A stretch of DNA of 17,198 nucleotides, taken from JBGOUV01 sp041477815 (GTDB taxonomy: Bacteria > Acidobacteriota > Terriglobia > Bryobacterales > JACQDG01). Of the stretch, positions 8,865-17,198 are shown piece by piece; position 1 is the stretch's first letter; the number at the start of each line of letters is the position of its first letter. Location: the NCBI GenBank assembly GCA_041477815.1, contig JBGOUV010000107.1, positions 1-17,198 of the forward strand. Direction: 5' to 3'. The position numbers were made by a program, and so were the translations under genes. A model generated the notes under the pieces. That model worked only from the letters and a program-made list of their open reading frames with translations, did not search any database and was not told the DNA's origin.

Positions 8865-9401
8865 ATGGTTGAGGAGTCAACTGGCATTTGGGCTGCACTG
8901 CTGGGCGCTTGGTTCCCGTGGGCAGTGGGTGTTGCTGTCGTGGTCCCGATCGCGACCTTCCTAAAGCAAGACAGCGGGCGGGGTTTGGGCGTCAGGCTCA
9001 TTCACTGCGAAATCGCCGTGCTCGGAGCGGCGCTCACTGGGTCCATTATGGGCACTGTCCTCGGGTTTCTAATCCTCAGTTTTGGCGGACTGATCGGGCG
9101 GAGCGGCACGACCGGTACAGAATACTTTGGTTACTGGGAACCTGGCACCGCGTGGGGCTGGGCGTCATTTTTTGGCGCGCTCCCCGGGGCTCTTGGAATG
9201 CCTTTAGCATATTTTGTCTGCCTCCGGGAAATTCCATACAAACAGTGGCCGCGAGCCTTCGGGGTCGGCGTGGCATTCACCCTCGGGGGCGGTGTGCTCG
9301 GTGCCTTGACCGGTCCGCTCTCCGCCCTGGTTCTCGGAGTGCTGGGCTTCCTGGTGGCATGCTTGGTCGTGTGCGACATAGTTTTGGATGAGACGACCTA
9401 A
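8865..9401 (+). CDS. Hypothetical multi-span membrane protein
   Basis: A 178-residue very hydrophobic protein that I do not recognise. Hydrophobic stretches at about 8-32, 50-76, 97-119 and 131-172 (the last long enough for two spans) suggest four or five membrane helices. They are separated by short polar loops, one containing KQDSGRG and one with GTTGTEYFGYWEPGT. Small-residue patterns (GxxxG-like, GALGMP, GGGVLGALTG) point to close helix packing. Interrupting charged residues fall only in the loops, which supports a real coding frame. There is no good Shine-Dalgarno before the ATG. It stands alone in an accessory stretch with about 250 bases on its left and 83 on its right. Confidence 0.6.
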   Translation: MVEESTGIWAALLGAWFPWAVGVAVVVPIATFLKQDSGRGLGVRLIHCEIAVLGAALTGSIMGTVLGFLILSFGGLIGRSGTTGTEYFGYWEPGTAWGWASFFGALPGALGMPLAYFVCLREIPYKQWPRAFGVGVAFTLGGGVLGALTGPLSALVLGVLGFLVACLVVCDIVLDETT

Positions 9402-9469
9402 CCGGGCGCTGCTGGCGACGGCAAAAGCAGGCCGCCCCTGAGCGCGAGAGGCGATGCGTTCCTCTTCGG

Positions 9470-9475
9470 TACAAT
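9470..9475 (+). promoter_or_regulatory. TACAAT box before the small hypothetical pair
   Basis: TACAAT (five of six matches to TATAAT) ends nine bases before the ATG at 9485. No clear -35 box and no Shine-Dalgarno were found between it and the start codon. It would give a very short or absent leader. Confidence 0.35.
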
Positions 9476-9484
9476 CTGGCGACG

Positions 9485-9718
9485 ATGAATTTCGAGATCC
9501 TGGGAGAGGTCACCGAAGTCGAACCCATTGCAGTCAGCACCTCCATCCGAGATCTCGCCCGGCTTCGGAAAGTGTACGGTCCCGGCCGGTGGCGGAAGAT
9601 GAAGGGGATCGCCTACGTCCGGCTCCGAAGCGGCAGGGTTCGGCTCGCGGAATTGCACTGGTATGAAGCTCATGGTATAGGTAAAAAGGACTTCAAGCGA
9701 AAGCGTTACCTGGATTGA
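9485..9718 (+). CDS. Small conserved hypothetical protein (77 aa), unknown function
   Basis: A basic 77-residue protein. The segment GRWRKMKGIAYVRL followed by ELHWYEAHGIGKKDFK and a final KRYLD matches, from memory, a widespread family of small uncharacterised bacterial proteins; no function is known to me. The clustered aromatic and basic residues in a compact β-rich stretch would suit nucleic acid or protein binding, but that is only a guess. It has no signal peptide or membrane segment. Its TGA overlaps the ATG of the next gene (TGATG shares two bases), so the two are probably translated together. Confidence 0.75.
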   Translation: MNFEILGEVTEVEPIAVSTSIRDLARLRKVYGPGRWRKMKGIAYVRLRSGRVRLAELHWYEAHGIGKKDFKRKRYLD

Positions 9719-9963
9719 TGCAAGCAAGGCGCAGCAAGGGCTCAACTCCACGATTTGTCGTCTGCATCGACAATGCCGATTACGAGGCGTCGCTGGAGCT
9801 ACACAAGATCTACCCCGTCGTTCCTGACCCGGACGCCGCACAGGATGGAGACCTTCGAATCGTCGACGAGAGTGGTGAGGACTACTTGTACTCCGCGGCC
9901 CGTTTCGTCGCGATCGACCTGCCGAAGTCGCTGGAGCGCGCGATGTTGAAGCAGGCTTCCTGA
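9718..9963 (+). CDS. Small conserved hypothetical protein (81 aa), unknown function
   Basis: An 81-residue acidic protein. Its core reads RFVVCIDNADYEASLELHKIYPV, then DESGEDYLYSAARFVAIDLP. I recall this pattern (a short β-strand, CIDN, Y.ASLE..K.Y, then DESGEDYLYP) from many stand-alone uncharacterised proteins in Acidobacteriota, Cyanobacteria and Planctomycetes. There are no membrane or export signals. The start is the ATG at 9718 overlapping the previous stop, though a TTG one codon earlier is also in frame. Its net charge is opposite to that of its neighbour, which would be compatible with the two acting together; this is inference only. Confidence 0.72.
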   Translation: MQARRSKGSTPRFVVCIDNADYEASLELHKIYPVVPDPDAAQDGDLRIVDESGEDYLYSAARFVAIDLPKSLERAMLKQAS

Positions 9964-10001
9964 AGCGCCGCGGGCAGATGCCGGCGTCGAGAGCCAAGGC
10001 T

Positions 10002-10235
10002 ATGACGAACCGACACCGCTTCCGCCCTCCGGCTTCGACGACTTGCCGGTCGAGGACCAGATCGACGTGGGACCGAATCGCAGCGAAACCGGATCAGGTC
10101 CCTGTTCCAGAGTGGCATAGTCAAGTGCTGGGCAAGCGGCTGGCGGCCCACGAAGCGAATCCCGAGGCGGCGAGACCGTGGGAAGAAGTGCGCGATGAAA
10201 TTCGGTCGAAGCTTGGTAGTGGGCCGCCGCGCTGA
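10002..10235 (+). pseudogene. Frameshifted antitoxin, putative addiction-module component
   Basis: The downstream frame reads WDRIAAKPDQVPVPEWH, then RLAAHEANPEAARPWEEVRDEIRSKL, the typical C-terminal half of the TIGR02574/PF09720-type antitoxins paired with RelE/ParE toxins. The matching upstream half, GFDDLPVEDQID, is found in a different frame at 10031-10066. The junction at 10066-10068 lacks the few codons (usually tyrosine to leucine) that normally join the two halves. A small deletion has therefore removed part of the protein and broken the frame. The remaining open frame from ATG 10002 would give a nonsense N-terminus. It is directly followed by the toxin remnant, with the stop and the toxin ATG overlapping by one base. 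Confidence 0.75.
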
Positions 10236-10554
10236 TGCGCCAGCTCGTCACTCGGCTTCAGGCAGCGCTGGACGTCGAGGAGGCAGCGAGTTGGTATGAG
10301 AGCCGGCGAACCTGGCCTTTGGGCTTCGATTCCTCGACGAGATGGATTGCGTTCTCAAGCGGGTCACCGCCGCTCCGTTTCAGTTTCCAGTGATCCACTC
10401 CGGGGTTCGACGCGCCTGACTCAACCGATTTCCCTATTCGGTGTACTTCTTGGCCTGTGACGAGAAGGTCGACATCGCGGTTCTTCATCAACACCGCCGT
10501 CCGGACACATGGAGGAGTCGCCTCTTTAAGGACCAAGACGCAGGGTCGGACTAA
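10235..10554 (+). pseudogene. Broken RelE/ParE-family toxin
   Basis: From ATG 10235 the frame reads MRQLVTRLQAALDVEEAASWYESRR, the start of a ParE/RelE toxin. Between about 10310 and 10330 a net two-base gain (or one-base loss) moves the family signal to another frame: FLDEMDCVLKRVTAAPFQFPVIH, then VRRA. An in-frame TGA follows at 10417-10419, and the family motif resumes as NRFPYSVYFLACDEKVDIAVLHQHRR...W up to TAA at 10552. One frameshift plus one stop make a functional toxin very unlikely. Loss of both toxin and antitoxin reading frames fits decay of an old module rather than toxin loss alone. Confidence 0.78.
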
Positions 10555-10768
10555 CCGGGCGGAGGTTCAGCGGGAAGACGCTCCCTTATAGTCGCGGCTC
10601 GGTGCAGCTACTGGCAACGGTTTCTTGGTTCGCCCAGGCCTCCACCTTTGCCACGACCTCGTCGCCGGGCTGCAGGGAGATGGTGCCGGGGCGGCGGCCT
10701 GCGAGAGTTGCGTGGTCAGGTTCACCGCCGACTCCATATAGGGCAGATTGTCGCTCGCAGGGCTCCGG
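10555..10768. other. Gene-poor spacer between toxin remnant and ABC-F gene
   Basis: No convincing gene is seen. On the minus strand a 57-codon stretch without a start codon (stop at 10586-10588) reads GRRPGTISLQPGDEVVAKVEAW, protein-like but not recognised. It may be the tail of a decayed gene. No repeat, tRNA or hairpin stood out. Confidence 0.3.
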
Positions 10769-12694
<1,926 letters not shown>

Positions 12695-12717
12695 CTTTTC
12701 AGTTTATCAGCGAGGCA

Positions 12718-12766
12718 GGCAAAAGGAAGACCGGCAGCGCGCGCCCGCAAGGCACAGCACCGCCGG
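12718..12766 (-). terminator. Intrinsic-terminator-like hairpin after the DUF5666-like gene
   Basis: On the minus strand CCGGCGGTGC (12757-12766) pairs with GCGCTGCCGG (12731-12740), ten base pairs counting two G·U, around a 16-base loop. It is followed by a T-rich run (TCTTCCTTTT). It lies about 20 bases past the stop at 12786 and before the ABC-F start, so it probably separates the two genes' transcripts. Confidence 0.45.
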
Positions 12767-12785
12767 CCTGAAGAAATGGGACCTG

Positions 12786-13121
12786 CTATTTGCCTTCGCG
12801 GACGTCGATCCGGGTCGCCTCCAACTGCGTCTTGGCGTTGAATTTGCCCAGACAGATCACTCGGCGGCCTTCCTTCACGTCATCCATCGAGCCCGGCTTG
12901 TTCCGGTAGGTAATCTTGGTGTCGGCATTATACACAATCTGCCGCTGGACGTTGCCGCGCCGGATGGTGATGGTGGAGGTGTCCTTGTTGATCATGTGGA
13001 TCGATCCGCTGAGGCGGTCTTCTTTCTTGCCCTTGTCCTGCGCCTTGGCTTGAGTCGCCACGGCGAGAGTCAGCAGGAAGCCGAAGAACAGCCCCATGCA
13101 AATGGTAAAACTACGTCTCAT
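12786..13121 (-). CDS. Small secreted DUF5666-like protein
   Basis: A 111-residue protein with a clear signal peptide: basic MRR, a hydrophobic core (about residues 9-24), and a cleavage site after QAKA. The mature part is a β-rich domain (GSIHMINKDTSTITIRR, IVYNADTKITYRN, VKEGRRVICLG, ATRIDV). This follows the DUF5666 style: a short strand about the reaction or state, a 'TKIT' strand, and a 'VKxGxRV' turn. Its function is unknown; such proteins are exported, probably periplasmic. The ATG at 13121 has a strong AAGGAGG Shine-Dalgarno at proper spacing; the open frame extends six codons further but lacks that support. A good promoter lies upstream and a hairpin terminator downstream, so it looks monocistronic. 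Confidence 0.82.
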   Translation of the reverse strand: MRRSFTICMGLFFGFLLTLAVATQAKAQDKGKKEDRLSGSIHMINKDTSTITIRRGNVQRQIVYNADTKITYRNKPGSMDDVKEGRRVICLGKFNAKTQLEATRIDVREGK

Positions 13122-13157
13122 GTGCCCTCCTTGGTTCAATTGGGACCTTGCCCCGCT

Positions 13158-13187
13158 ACTATAATCTCTTCATGTCCTCAAAGTAAA
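13158..13187 (-). promoter_or_regulatory. Promoter of the DUF5666-like gene
   Basis: On the minus strand TTTACT (13182-13187), an 18-base spacer, then TATAGT (13158-13163), five of six to consensus. The leader would be about 30 bases with a strong Shine-Dalgarno. A perfect plus-strand TATAAT (13160-13165) overlaps the same -10 box and may serve the divergent gene. Confidence 0.45.
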
Positions 13188-13223
13188 GTGCTTTCTAGCG
13201 GCTTTTTGTTTCAGGGGCTGACA

Positions 13224-16031
13224 ATGCGATACTGGCGGGCGATGCGAAGACGGCTAGGGGTGGCGGCGGGGGTCTGCGGGCTGGTGGCAGTGGGGCTGTG
13301 GAAACAGCCGCTGGGGTGGACCTCGCCCCAGCGGCCGGCGGCGGCGGTGCCGGGGGAGGCGCACTACCGGGTGGCCTTCGGGCTGCGGGACCAGACCGGA
13401 AGGAGCTGGGACGGACGCCTGGAGACCCCCGGCGGGAGGGTGTCAAAACTGACCGGGTGGCGCTTCGGGGACGGCGATCAGGTCCGATCCGAAACCGAGT
13501 GGAGCTGCGCCACGCGGCCCCGGGCCTTCAATCCGGCCCTGCCGGAGTCGCCCGACCCCACCCCTAAGCCGGTCGGGCTCTTGGTGACGGTGGAGGGCCC
13601 TCGGGTGGAGTTCCGGACGGCCAATGGTTCGTTTGGGTTCGTTTTGTCGGATATCCCGGCGGCCGGGCCCCGGCTCTTTCTGGACGGCCAAGTCACGGTG
13701 GAGCGCGTTCCGGCCGTGGAGTCCCACACCGCCCCGGAAACCGAAGACGACTATCCCGAGCTGGCCCGCGACAGCGGCGGGCTGTGGATGGCGTGGCAGA
13801 GCTATCGCGGGGAGAGCGACTCGGTGTGGGTCCGCCGGTTCGACGGCCGCCAATGGGGGCCTCCGGTGGCGCTTCTGGAGAAGGGCGACGCCTACCGCAC
13901 GGCGGTGGCGACGGCCGGAAACGGCGAGACCTGGGTGGTGTGGTCCCAGCAGATAACCGGCAACTGGGACCTTTACGGACGGTCCCGCCGCGATGGCAAA
14001 TGGGGCGCGGTGGTCCGGCTGACCGAGGCGCCGCAGCCCGACATCATGCACCGGCTGGTGAGTGACGGAGCCGGCAACCTGTGGCTGGTCTGGCAGGGCG
14101 GGCGCAACGAGCAATTCGACATCCTCGCCCGGCGCTACGATGGCCGCTCCTGGGGGCCCGAGCAGAATCTCAGCAACACGCCGGACAACGACTGGGAGCC
14201 CGCGGTCGCCTCGGACGGCAAGGGAGGTGTCTGGGTCGCCTGGGACGGCTACGAAGCGGGCAACTATGATGTGTATTTCATCAGGCTCGACAGCGGCCGG
14301 TGGACCAAGCCTGCCCCCATCGCGGCATCGTCCAACTTCGAGGCTCACGCCAGCCTCGCCGTCGACCGCGCCGGACGGCTCTGGGCCGCCTGGGACGAAG
14401 GCGGCCGCAACTGGGGCAAGGACACCGGCTTCACCATCCGGGGAACCGGGGAGGCCGGAACCGGGCTGTACGCCGATCGGCGGGTAAAGGTGGCCTGCCT
14501 GGACGGCGGCCGCTGGATGCAGCCCGCCGCCTTGCCGCCGGCCCCGGACTTCCGCGATCGCCCCCAGCTCGCAGCGGACGAGGCCGGCCGCGTCTGGCTA
14601 TCTTACCGGGAGCGCTACCGGGTTCGTTTTGGCCAAGGAATGGGCGGAGCCATGGGCGTCGGCGCCTGGGAGACTTATGTGACTTCCTGGGCCGGAGACC
14701 GCTGGAGCGCGCCTCAGTTTGTCCCCCAGAGCGTCGGGCGAGCCGACACGCGGGTGGCCCTGGCCCCGGCGGCGGGCGGCGGCGTCTGGCTGGCTCAGGC
14801 CACCGACCAACGCGTCTTCCAGCCAAACCGCCCCGGAAACTACGACCTGATCACCACCCGCCTGGTCGCCCCGTCGCCCCCGTCCCCCCCTCGCCTAACC
14901 CCCCTCCAGATCGACGCCACTGAAGCGCCTCTCTCCGGCGCCGCGGAGCGGGCCGACATCGCCGCCCTTCGCGCCTACCGCACCGGCCCGCGGCGTATCG
15001 TGCGCGGCGACATGCACCGCCACACCGATATCTCCTTTGGGGACGGCGTCGGCGACGGTTCTTTGACCGATGCCTACCGCTACGCCATCGACGCCGCCGG
15101 CTTCGATTACCTCGCCGTCACCGACCACAACTACGGCGACAACGAGTACTCCTGGTGGCGGACCCAGAAGTCGGCCGACCTGTTCCGTCTGGGCGACAAG
15201 TTCATTCCGCTCTACGCCTACGAGCGCAGCCTGGTCTATCCCAACGGCCACCGCAACGTGGTCCACGCCCGGCGCGGCATCCGCTGGCTGCCCATCCCCG
15301 AAGCCGAGCGCAAAGGAGAGCTGGGCGCCGCCGCCCTGTACCAATACCTCAAGAAGACCGCTGGGATCGCCATGTCGCACACCTCGGCCACCAACATGGG
15401 CACCGACTGGCGCGACAACGATCCCGAGGTGGAGCCCCTGGTCGAGATCTTCCAGGGCGATCGTACCAACTACGAATACGAGGGCGCCCCGCGCTCGGCC
15501 ACCGCCGGACGGCTCGACTTCCAGCCCGGCGGCTATCGTCCCGCCGGGTTCGTCCGCAACGCCTGGGCCAAGGGCTACCGGCTGGGGGTGCAGGCCAGCT
15601 CCGATCACCTGTCCACCCACATCTCCTATGCCATGCTGCTGGTCGACGAGTTCAGCCGCGAAGGGATGCTCCAGGCGATCCGCGGCCGCCACGCCTACGG
15701 AGCGACCGACAACATCATCCTGGACCTGACCCTGGAAACGCCCTCCGGCGAGCGCTGGATGCAAGGCGACATTCTCCAGTCGGAGCCGCGCCCCCGTCTG
15801 AAGGCCTTTCTGCGGGGCACCTCCACCATCGAGCGCGTGGAAATCATCAAGAACAACAACGTGGTGTACTCGGCCAATCCGGGATGCCAGACCTGCACCG
15901 TGGAATACACCGACTACGACCCGGACTCAGCCGTAGGAGCCGTCAACAGCGAGTCGTTTTACTACCTAAGGGCGCGCCAGTTCGACGGGCAACTGGCCTG
16001 GTCGTCCCCGCTCTGGGTGAGGAGAAAATAA
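13224..16031 (+). CDS. Exported propeller-PHP fusion: probable seven-bladed propeller plus PHP phosphoesterase
   Basis: A 935-residue protein. The N-terminus is basic with one hydrophobic segment (about 11-26), a signal anchor or signal peptide. Residues about 175-545 carry a WxxW motif at 188, 237, 287, 337 and 387 (steps of 49-50), then looser Trp copies near 458 and 522 after an insertion; seven repeats suit a seven-bladed β-propeller. Residues about 590-830 are a PHP domain of the DUF3604 kind: GDMHRHT (His598, His600), VTDHN (His635), YAYE (Glu667), GHRN (His676), SHTSA (His719), SSDH (Asp794, His795). These are metal ligands of PHP phosphoesterases. A β-sandwich-like tail ends it. Catalysis on an extracytoplasmic phosphoester is inferred; the substrate is unknown. 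ATG 13224 has a weak GGGG upstream; ATG 13242 is an alternative. Confidence 0.87.
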   Translation: MRYWRAMRRRLGVAAGVCGLVAVGLWKQPLGWTSPQRPAAAVPGEAHYRVAFGLRDQTGRSWDGRLETPGGRVSKLTGWRFGDGDQVRSETEWSCATRPRAFNPALPESPDPTPKPVGLLVTVEGPRVEFRTANGSFGFVLSDIPAAGPRLFLDGQVTVERVPAVESHTAPETEDDYPELARDSGGLWMAWQSYRGESDSVWVRRFDGRQWGPPVALLEKGDAYRTAVATAGNGETWVVWSQQITGNWDLYGRSRRDGKWGAVVRLTEAPQPDIMHRLVSDGAGNLWLVWQGGRNEQFDILARRYDGRSWGPEQNLSNTPDNDWEPAVASDGKGGVWVAWDGYEAGNYDVYFIRLDSGRWTKPAPIAASSNFEAHASLAVDRAGRLWAAWDEGGRNWGKDTGFTIRGTGEAGTGLYADRRVKVACLDGGRWMQPAALPPAPDFRDRPQLAADEAGRVWLSYRERYRVRFGQGMGGAMGVGAWETYVTSWAGDRWSAPQFVPQSVGRADTRVALAPAAGGGVWLAQATDQRVFQPNRPGNYDLITTRLVAPSPPSPPRLTPLQIDATEAPLSGAAERADIAALRAYRTGPRRIVRGDMHRHTDISFGDGVGDGSLTDAYRYAIDAAGFDYLAVTDHNYGDNEYSWWRTQKSADLFRLGDKFIPLYAYERSLVYPNGHRNVVHARRGIRWLPIPEAERKGELGAAALYQYLKKTAGIAMSHTSATNMGTDWRDNDPEVEPLVEIFQGDRTNYEYEGAPRSATAGRLDFQPGGYRPAGFVRNAWAKGYRLGVQASSDHLSTHISYAMLLVDEFSREGMLQAIRGRHAYGATDNIILDLTLETPSGERWMQGDILQSEPRPRLKAFLRGTSTIERVEIIKNNNVVYSANPGCQTCTVEYTDYDPDSAVGAVNSESFYYLRARQFDGQLAWSSPLWVRRK

Positions 16032-16035
16032 GAAC

Positions 16036-16380
16036 ATGATCACCGCTATTGACGCCACCCAACTCCCCTGGCAGGAGCGTTTCAACGAAAAGCTCGGCCG
16101 GAATCTGTATCGCAAAGAACTATATACCGACCCCGAGACGGGCATGGAAGTCCGCCTGGTCCGCTACCCGGCCGGGGTGATCAACCCGGAGCACACGCAT
16201 CCCTGCGCCCACGGCATGTACGTCCTCGAAGGAACCCTGGTAACCCACCAAGGCTCGTTCGCCCCCGGCAGCTTCGTCTGGTTTCCCGAGGGCGAAACGA
16301 TGGAACACGGGGCCTCGGCGGCGGGGGACGTGACGGTTCTTTTCGTAACCAACAAACCGTTTCGTATTGACTATAAATAG
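16036..16380 (+). CDS. Single-domain cupin protein
   Basis: A 114-residue cupin. The first cupin motif is intact: His53 and His55 in PEHTHPCAHGMYVLEG, with Glu65. The second motif carries His91 in FPEGETMEHGA. These four residues normally bind one metal ion (Fe, Mn, Zn or Ni) in a small β-barrel. Such single-domain cupins are dioxygenases, isomerases or ligand sensors, and sequence alone does not tell which. It has no export signal. The ATG lies four bases after the stop of the propeller-PHP gene, so the two are probably one operon, perhaps acting on related compounds. A GAGGAG element overlaps the end of the preceding gene about twelve bases from the ATG, longer than usual spacing. Confidence 0.85.
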   Translation: MITAIDATQLPWQERFNEKLGRNLYRKELYTDPETGMEVRLVRYPAGVINPEHTHPCAHGMYVLEGTLVTHQGSFAPGSFVWFPEGETMEHGASAAGDVTVLFVTNKPFRIDYK

Positions 16381-16391
16381 ATAGTGGGTGG

Positions 16392-16420
16392 TTGATCAAG
16401 CGTACGTCATGCAGTACAAT
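16392..16420 (+). promoter_or_regulatory. Promoter of the toxin-antitoxin operon
   Basis: TTGATC (16392-16397), a 17-base spacer, and TACAAT (16415-16420) make a good sigma-70-type promoter with ideal spacing. Transcription should begin near 16427, about 16 bases before the antitoxin ATG. Confidence 0.6.
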
Positions 16421-16430
16421 GAAGTGTACG
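16401..16430. promoter_or_regulatory. Three-box YefM-like operator
   Basis: CGTACG (16401-16406), AGTACA (16413-16418) and TGTACG (16425-16430) are variants of TGTACA with centres exactly 12 bp apart. YefM/Phd-type antitoxins are known to bind TGTACA-core palindromes spaced about 12 bp in E. coli yefM-yoeB. The second box covers the -10 element and the third covers the expected transcription start, so binding would repress the operon. Confidence 0.6.
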
Positions 16431-16442
16431 GAAGGTGTCCCT

Positions 16443-16718
16443 ATGACCGAATCCATGCCCATCATCGAGGCGCGCAACAAGCTGACCTCGCTTCCCGAGA
16501 AGTTCGCCGGCGAGCCCGAGCCCGGCGCCGTCGCCGTCACCCGCCGGGGAGAGCCGGTTCTGGCCATCTTGCCGTGGGATCTTTACGAGTCCATCGTGGA
16601 AACCCTCGAGGTCCTGGGGGATGAAGCCTTGATGGCCACCCTGCGGCAGGGAATTCGCGAGATGGCGGCGGGCAAAGGGATTCCCTGGGAGCAGGCCAAG
16701 AGGAAGCTCCGGCGGTGA
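16443..16718 (+). CDS. Phd/YefM-family antitoxin
   Basis: A 91-residue antitoxin. The N-terminal half (MPIIEARNKLTSLPEKF, then VAVTRRGEPVLAILPWDLYESI) is the typical DNA-binding, dimerising fold of Phd/YefM. The C-terminal half is a helical, charged tail that would wrap the toxin. It neutralises the RelE-type toxin encoded next and, with it, represses its own promoter. The ATG at 16443 has a good GGAAGG Shine-Dalgarno at 7-base spacing, overlapping the last operator box; the next ATG (16455) lacks one. Its TGA overlaps the toxin GTG, giving coupled translation. This pair is intact, unlike the older module at 10002-10554. Confidence 0.88.
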   Translation: MTESMPIIEARNKLTSLPEKFAGEPEPGAVAVTRRGEPVLAILPWDLYESIVETLEVLGDEALMATLRQGIREMAAGKGIPWEQAKRKLRR

Positions 16719-17038
16719 GCTATGAAATCCTCCTAGCCCCGACGGCGCAGCAGATGCTGGCCGGCATCACCGACCGCCACATCCGCCAGACGATCCAGGA
16801 CCGCATCGACGCCCTGGCCAACGAGCCGGACAAGCAGGGAAAGCCACTGGGCGGCGAACTCCAGAGCTACCGCAGTCTCCGGGCTGCCGGGCAGCGTTAT
16901 CGGATTATCTACCGGGTGGAGCGCGAACGGATACTGGTTTTTGTCGTGGCGGTGGGTCTACGGCGGGCTGGCAGCAGAAGCGACATCTACGCGCTGGCCC
17001 GGAAGTTGCTCCGACTGCGCCTCGTGGGCCCAACATAG
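16715..17038 (+). CDS. RelE/ParE-superfamily toxin
   Basis: A 107-residue basic toxin of the RelE fold. Family features: KPLGGEL...YRSLR (about 43-56), RYRIIYRV (61-68), then VGLRRAGSRSDIYALARKLL. Conserved basic residues and Tyr66 lie where RelE-type mRNA-cleaving toxins hold their active site. A role as a ribosome-dependent mRNA endonuclease is the family norm, but ParE-like gyrase inhibition cannot be excluded. It starts at GTG 16715, overlapping the antitoxin stop by three bases (GTGA); this start gives MSYEI, a normal family N-terminus. About seven residues at the end exceed the usual length. Expression is expected only together with the antitoxin. Confidence 0.88.
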   Translation: MSYEILLAPTAQQMLAGITDRHIRQTIQDRIDALANEPDKQGKPLGGELQSYRSLRAAGQRYRIIYRVERERILVFVVAVGLRRAGSRSDIYALARKLLRLRLVGPT

Positions 17039-17096
17039 GAGCACGAGGCCTCGGCGGGCGGGGGACATTGTGGTAATCTGGGGCAAATTCTTTTTC

Positions 17097-17102
17097 GGAG
17101 GG
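17097..17102 (+). promoter_or_regulatory. Strong Shine-Dalgarno of the right-edge gene
   Basis: GGAGGG sits four bases before the ATG at 17107 and fixes this start. It contrasts with the many genes here that have none. Confidence 0.6.
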
Positions 17103-17106
17103 TTTC

Positions 17107-17198
17107 ATGCGTCTGGGTCGCTTACTCCTTCTGGGGGTGTTGAGTTCCGCGCTAGTCTGCGCGCAAGCGGTTAAGGGGTCGCTGCTGGGAACCGTGAC
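17107..17198 (+). CDS. Partial exported protein, probably a carboxypeptidase-regulatory/TonB-receptor type
   Basis: Only the first 30 residues are in the window. They form a signal peptide: MRLGR, a Leu-rich core, and a cleavage site near VCAQ. The mature start AVKGSLLGTVT resembles the opening strand of the carboxypeptidase regulatory-like (CarboxypepD_reg) domain that begins the very large outer-membrane TonB-dependent receptors of Acidobacteriota. The identity is therefore a guess from a short stretch, but export is well supported. It follows the toxin gene by 68 bases and has its own Shine-Dalgarno. Confidence 0.55.
   Translation, partial: MRLGRLLLLGVLSSALVCAQAVKGSLLGTV

Overview
The window is GC-rich, tightly packed bacterial chromosome. 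It most resembles an Acidobacteriota (Solibacteres/Bryobacterales-like) genome. That is an inference from gene content: a Ser/Thr kinase with PEGA repeats, a Flp-type pilin, an M28 peptidase with a C-terminal extension, a PHP phosphoesterase fused to a propeller, and at the right edge the start of a secreted protein resembling the large carboxypeptidase-regulatory/TonB receptors common in that phylum. No rRNA, tRNA, CRISPR array, transposase or phage gene was seen.

Left block (about 90-5660, all minus strand): a 63-aa Flp/Fap pilin, a membrane-anchored Ser/Thr kinase with two PEGA domains, a UDP-glucose/GDP-mannose-type 6-dehydrogenase, and a secreted M28-type metallopeptidase. The peptidase and dehydrogenase overlap by ATGA, so they are very likely one translationally coupled unit. 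A 23-bp inverted repeat lies between the dehydrogenase and the kinase.

Centre (5655-8617): a divergent regulatory region with two related palindromes, followed on the plus strand by a GMC oxidoreductase and an AlaC-type alanine aminotransferase.

Accessory stretch (8618-10768): a hypothetical multi-span membrane protein, two overlapping small conserved-looking hypotheticals (77 and 81 aa), and a visibly decayed type II toxin-antitoxin pair in which both genes are frameshifted. It ends in about 200 bases with no convincing gene.

Right block (10769-17198): an ABC-F ATPase and a small secreted DUF5666-like protein on the minus strand. These are followed on the plus strand by a 935-aa exported protein joining a probable seven-bladed propeller to a PHP-type phosphoesterase, a cupin four bases behind it, and an intact Phd/YefM-RelE toxin-antitoxin operon. 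The promoter of that operon carries three TGTACA-like boxes at exact 12-bp spacing. The window ends inside a signal-peptide-bearing gene.

No wholly new system can be proven from sequence alone. The best leads are the paired palindromes in the peptidase/GMC divergent region, the three-box toxin-antitoxin operator, the propeller-PHP/cupin unit, and the peptidase-dehydrogenase coupling. Several genes without a Shine-Dalgarno sequence have a TANNNT box 6-9 nt before the start codon, which suggests leaderless transcripts.
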